From: Bacteroidales bacterium
Lineage (GTDB): Bacteria > Bacteroidota > Bacteroidia > Bacteroidales > P3
DNA length: 64,000 bases
Reading direction: 5' to 3'
Assembly: GCA_016296345.1 (NCBI GenBank)
Contig: JAEDJL010000003.1
Coordinates: 12,427 to 76,426 of the forward strand
The position numbers were made by a program, and so were the translations under genes. This document shows positions 61,697 through 64,000 of the stretch, piece by piece. Below the pieces are notes generated by a model, which worked only from the letters and a program-made list of their open reading frames with translations, searched no databases and had not been told where the DNA came from. Every line of letters begins with the position of its first letter. Positions within the stretch are counted from its first letter, which is position 1.

Positions 61697-62218
61697 ATGG
61701 AAATTGTAGGAAAGTTAATCAAGATTATGCCCGAACAATCGGGTACTACGGAAAAAGGAGCGTGGATAAGAGGTGGATTTGTTATTGAATACCAAGACGG
61801 AGAATATCCTCAAAATGCAGCTTTCACTCTTTTTGGAGAAAGCAGAATAAACATGATTAAGAATATTCCGCTTGGTTCGCAGGTCAAAGCGAATTTTTCT
61901 ATTCGTTCGAGGGAGTATCAGGAACGTTGGTACACCGATTTGAGTTGTTTCAGAGTTGAGACAGTTGTGCCAAACGGTATGTATCAACAACCATACCAAC
62001 AGCCTGCTTACCAACAAGGCTATCAACAGCCTGCCTATCAGCAACCATATCCTCAACAGCAAGCTCCTCAGTTTGCCAATCCCGCTGTGCAACAACCAAT
62101 GCAGCAACAGCCTGCTCAACCTGTCTATCCCGATGCTGCACAAGGACAAGCTGCTCCAAACTTCAACAACTTTGGAGGCGGCAATGACATGAGTGAGGAA
62201 AACGACCTTCCGTTCTAA
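61697..62218 (+). CDS. DUF3127 protein with Gln-rich tail and SSB-like tip
   Basis: 173 residues. The N-terminal DUF3127 domain (about 1-95, OB-like: EIVGKLIKIMPEQSGTTEKG, FTLFGESRINMIKNI) is followed by a low-complexity Gln/Pro/Tyr tail (YQQPAYQQ repeats) and an acidic end MSEENDLPF. The tail and tip copy the plan of single-stranded DNA-binding proteins, where the DLPF tip recruits partners. DNA binding is inferred. It is followed by a bidirectional terminator. Confidence 0.85.
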   Translation: MEIVGKLIKIMPEQSGTTEKGAWIRGGFVIEYQDGEYPQNAAFTLFGESRINMIKNIPLGSQVKANFSIRSREYQERWYTDLSCFRVETVVPNGMYQQPYQQPAYQQGYQQPAYQQPYPQQQAPQFANPAVQQPMQQQPAQPVYPDAAQGQAAPNFNNFGGGNDMSEENDLPF

Positions 62219-62235
62219 GAAGATGTTTTTCGACA

Positions 62236-62273
62236 AAAAAAAGAGGAGAACGCCATGTTCTCCTCTTTTTTTG
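62236..62273. terminator. Bidirectional terminator
   Basis: AAAGAGGAGAAC pairs with GTTCTCCTCTTT around GCCAT, with a T-run on the plus strand (TTTTTTTG) and on the minus strand (TTTTTTTTG). It serves the DUF3127 gene and the Spy-like gene. Confidence 0.92.
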
Positions 62274-62278
62274 TTGTT

Positions 62279-62770
62279 CTATTCCAAGTGGGGTATCGTT
62301 CCGGCATCGTCGTCCCTGTGATTGCAAGTCGGACGACAGATAAGGATTTGAGCAAACAGCTTGTCGAGCTGCGGAATTTGCTCGGCAGATAAAATATCTC
62401 TTATTTGGTAATATTGTTCCACCGAAAGGTGCAACAACATAGACTGACATGAGGAAATCTTTGCCTCTATCTGTGCTATTGCAAGGCTGTCTCTGTCTTG
62501 TTTCATAAGCTCTCGCATCAAGCACTCCTGACTTATGTGCAGAGAATCGGCAACCAAGACCGCTCTCTGTTGATAGCGTTGCTTTATCTTGTTGTATTGC
62601 TCCTTCTGCTCTTGATTTAGCGATATTGTCTTGCTGAGATAGCACGTTTCCTGCTCCGCAGAGTGGCATTGGTTCGGACATTCATTCCTTCCCGAGAGCA
62701 TAATCCACAAATTAACTCCCGTCAAAATCAACAGCAACGCCAACACTATTATCGAATACGTCTTTTTCAT
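62279..62770 (-). CDS. Spy/CpxP-like periplasmic protein
   Basis: 163 residues. An N-terminal anchor (YSIIVLALLLILTGVNLWIML) is followed by helices with the LTxxQ-like pattern (LNQEQKEQYNKIKQRYQQR, LSVEQYYQIRDILSAEQIPQLDKLF). This is the Spy/CpxP/ZraP type (heavy-metal sensor or periplasmic chaperone). Six Cys and a CNHRDDD end suggest metal contacts. It is the last gene of the minus-strand set with the ECF sigma factor. Confidence 0.7.
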   Translation of the reverse strand: MKKTYSIIVLALLLILTGVNLWIMLSGRNECPNQCHSAEQETCYLSKTISLNQEQKEQYNKIKQRYQQRAVLVADSLHISQECLMRELMKQDRDSLAIAQIEAKISSCQSMLLHLSVEQYYQIRDILSAEQIPQLDKLFAQILICRPTCNHRDDDAGTIPHLE

Positions 62771-62784
62771 CTTTCGTTTTCTTA

Positions 62785-63090
62785 CTATTTTATCAATTCT
62801 TCGGGATAATAATCGGACAAAATGTCAAAATAGTTGTCCTGTGCAAAGGTTTGAAACTCTTCACTCTCTTGTTGCAAAGCTGTTTGGGCTGTTGTATTGT
62901 TGTAAGAGGTAAAGACATTAAACAGACCTATCGTTACACCAATGCAGCACAGCACCGCAACAACAACCGAAAGCCCCTTGGGGGTGTTCTCTCTTTTTCT
63001 CTTTTCTGCCAAAGTGCATATTGTTTCAAACATATCTCTGTTTGTTGTCTGCACTCTGTCTTTTGCTATAAATTCTTCCAAATTTCTCAT
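62785..63090 (-). CDS. Short membrane protein, possible anti-sigma factor
   Basis: 101 residues: a cytoplasmic helix part (about 1-40), one membrane helix (GLSVVVAVLCCIGVTIGLFNVF) and a short periplasmic part. It overlaps the 3' end of the ECF sigma gene by 4 bp, the usual place for an anti-sigma factor, but it lacks a recognisable zinc-finger anti-sigma motif. The role is inferred from position. Confidence 0.6.
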   Translation of the reverse strand: MRNLEEFIAKDRVQTTNRDMFETICTLAEKRKRENTPKGLSVVVAVLCCIGVTIGLFNVFTSYNNTTAQTALQQESEEFQTFAQDNYFDILSDYYPEELIK

Positions 63091-63644
63091 TTCAAAAGTT
63101 CCTTGTCAAATGATTGTATGTACTTTTCGATAGATTTTCTCGCCCTGTGTATCGACACTTCGACCACAGAAATCGAACAATTCATGATTGCCGCAATTTC
63201 TTTTTGAGGTAACTCCTCATACATGTAGAGAACAAAAGCTGTACGTTGCTTTTCGGGCAGATTGGAAAGAGCTTTGTCGAGATATTCTTTGTACTGTTGG
63301 TCTCTCAAAGTCCAATCCGAACCGACGCTTGTTGCGTTTGAGAGCGTTCGTTTCTCTTTGCCTGCAAACAATCGGCGTATCTTTTGTTTCCTTATGAAGT
63401 TAATCGACTTGTTTACCGCTATTCTGTAAATCCATGTAGAGAGTTTGGATTTACCTTTGTATGAACCAATGGAACAAAACACCTCGACAAAAACCTCTTG
63501 CGTTATATCTTCGGCATCATCTTTGTCTCTTATCATTGCATAGCAAAGTTTCAAGACCTCCGATTGGTACTTGTCGAACAATTCTCTGAAAGCCGCCTTG
63601 TCGTTTGAGGCTATCCTGCGTGCTATTTCAAGCTCTTGCTCCAT
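63087..63644 (-). CDS. ECF-type RNA polymerase sigma factor
   Basis: 185 residues from ATG 63644 (a TTG at 63647 is less likely). Region 2 (LCYAMIRDKDDAEDITQEVFVEVF, about 33-56) and region 4 (LPEKQRTAFVLYMYEELPQKEIAAIM, about 135-165) are present without region 1 or 3. It directs transcription of an envelope- or metal-related regulon. A terminator hairpin ends 8 bp upstream of its start, so it seems to lack its own promoter and to depend on read-through from the Cys-rich gene. Confidence 0.92.
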   Translation of the reverse strand: MEQELEIARRIASNDKAAFRELFDKYQSEVLKLCYAMIRDKDDAEDITQEVFVEVFCSIGSYKGKSKLSTWIYRIAVNKSINFIRKQKIRRLFAGKEKRTLSNATSVGSDWTLRDQQYKEYLDKALSNLPEKQRTAFVLYMYEELPQKEIAAIMNCSISVVEVSIHRARKSIEKYIQSFDKELLK

Positions 63645-63651
63645 CAAGTTG

Positions 63652-63695
63652 AAAAAACAGCAACGACAAGACGAATATCTGCTTTGTCGTTGCTG
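63652..63695 (-). terminator. Terminator / possible attenuator before the ECF sigma gene
   Basis: CAGCAACGACAA (63658-63669) pairs perfectly over 12 bp with TTGTCGTTGCTG (63684-63695); on the minus strand it is followed by TTTTTTC. It lies between the Cys-rich gene stop and the sigma gene ATG. Confidence 0.9.
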
Positions 63696-63714
63696 CTTAA
63701 TTCAAGATTGCAAC

Positions 63715-64000
63715 TTACTTTTTTAGCTCTTTTTGGTGATTTTTGCAATCCCCGCTGCACTTTTTGGTTGCATCTTTTTGGTGGTTCTTGCAATTTCCGC
63801 TGCACTTGTGAGCCTCAGTCTTTTTATCCTTGCTGCAACAAGCCTTGTCAGCCTTTTGGGTTGTTGCTTTTTGGTGATTTTTGCAATCTCCGCTGCACTT
63901 GTGTTCAGCTTTCTTGTCTTTGCTGCAACAAGTTTTTTCTGTCTTTTGAGGCTCTTGCGATTTCTTTACAGGCTCTTGGGCCATCGATACTGCACCTGCG
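63715..64000 (-). CDS. Cys- and Lys-rich repeat protein (5' end outside the window)
   Basis: The frame continues past the window edge; the last visible upstream residues AGAVSMAQEPVKK look like the end of a signal peptide, so the ATG at 63984 is internal. The mature part has alternating CCSKDKK (2) and KCSGDCKNHQK-type (3) blocks, a Cys-x-x-x-Cys pattern with many Lys and His. Such small secreted Cys-rich proteins probably bind metal or are redox active; the function is unknown. It is the first gene of the minus-strand set with the sigma factor and the Spy-like protein. Confidence 0.75.
   Translation of the reverse strand, partial: AGAVSMAQEPVKKSQEPQKTEKTCCSKDKKAEHKCSGDCKNHQKATTQKADKACCSKDKKTEAHKCSGNCKNHQKDATKKCSGDCKNHQKELKK

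Overview
The window looks like one continuous stretch of a chromosome from the order Bacteroidales (Bacteroidota). The evidence is the promoter form used almost everywhere (TAnnTTTG at the -7 position, usually TATCTTTG or TACCTTTG), TonB-dependent receptors with carboxypeptidase-like N-terminal domains, type IX secretion (T9SS) cargo proteins with C-terminal sorting domains, a PorE-like OmpA protein, and the conserved order ftsX - DUF3098 - uppP - truB. Several exported peptidases (DPP4-type S9, a second S9 lipoprotein, M28) and a lysine 5,6-aminomutase operon suggest a protein- and amino-acid-fermenting anaerobe, roughly Porphyromonas/Paludibacter-like; that placement is inference.

Layout. 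0-27 kb is housekeeping and envelope: a partial TonB receptor; ribF-LRR-nitrilase; a PorE-like/phoH/giant T9SS cargo/rnhA operon; thioesterase; holA-TonB receptor; divergent pabA and pabB-pabC; the lysine/crotonyl-CoA operon (kamD, kamE, CoA-transferase subunit, MaoC hydratase, SDR reductase); mutL; a 2-hydroxyacid dehydrogenase; efp. 27-46 kb: DPP4, tilS, an M28 peptidase with a frameshift in its signal peptide, a CAT-anticodon tRNA, dnaA, sufS, pyrE and a Nudix gene with overlapping start codons, lysC, ftsX-DUF3098-uppP-truB and trkH. 46-58 kb is an accessory surface-protein region: a membrane AraC-type regulator, a beta-helix protein plus a 1588-residue repeat adhesin, a probably acquired AlbA/ATPase regulator, and a BspA-like LRR protein. 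58-64 kb: an HD hydrolase, an S9 peptidase lipoprotein, a DUF3127 protein, then a minus-strand set with a Cys-rich repeat protein, an ECF sigma factor, a short membrane protein and a Spy/CpxP-like protein.

Two repeat systems stand out. (1) Eleven short arrays, usually four units, carry the palindrome AAACGSCGTTT at an almost exact 21-bp period (two helical turns, seven codons). They lie mostly between genes, but two lie in frame inside genes (the giant T9SS cargo and tilS). None is seen in the accessory region. (2) A cassette of about 650 bp (GC-rich repeat, promoter, structured leader of 325-390 nt) occurs twice, upstream of two unrelated surface-protein genes. The two leaders differ by compensatory changes that keep the same nested stems, and both carry mutually exclusive pairing segments, so they look like a conserved regulatory RNA controlling surface proteins. 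I do not recognise this RNA.
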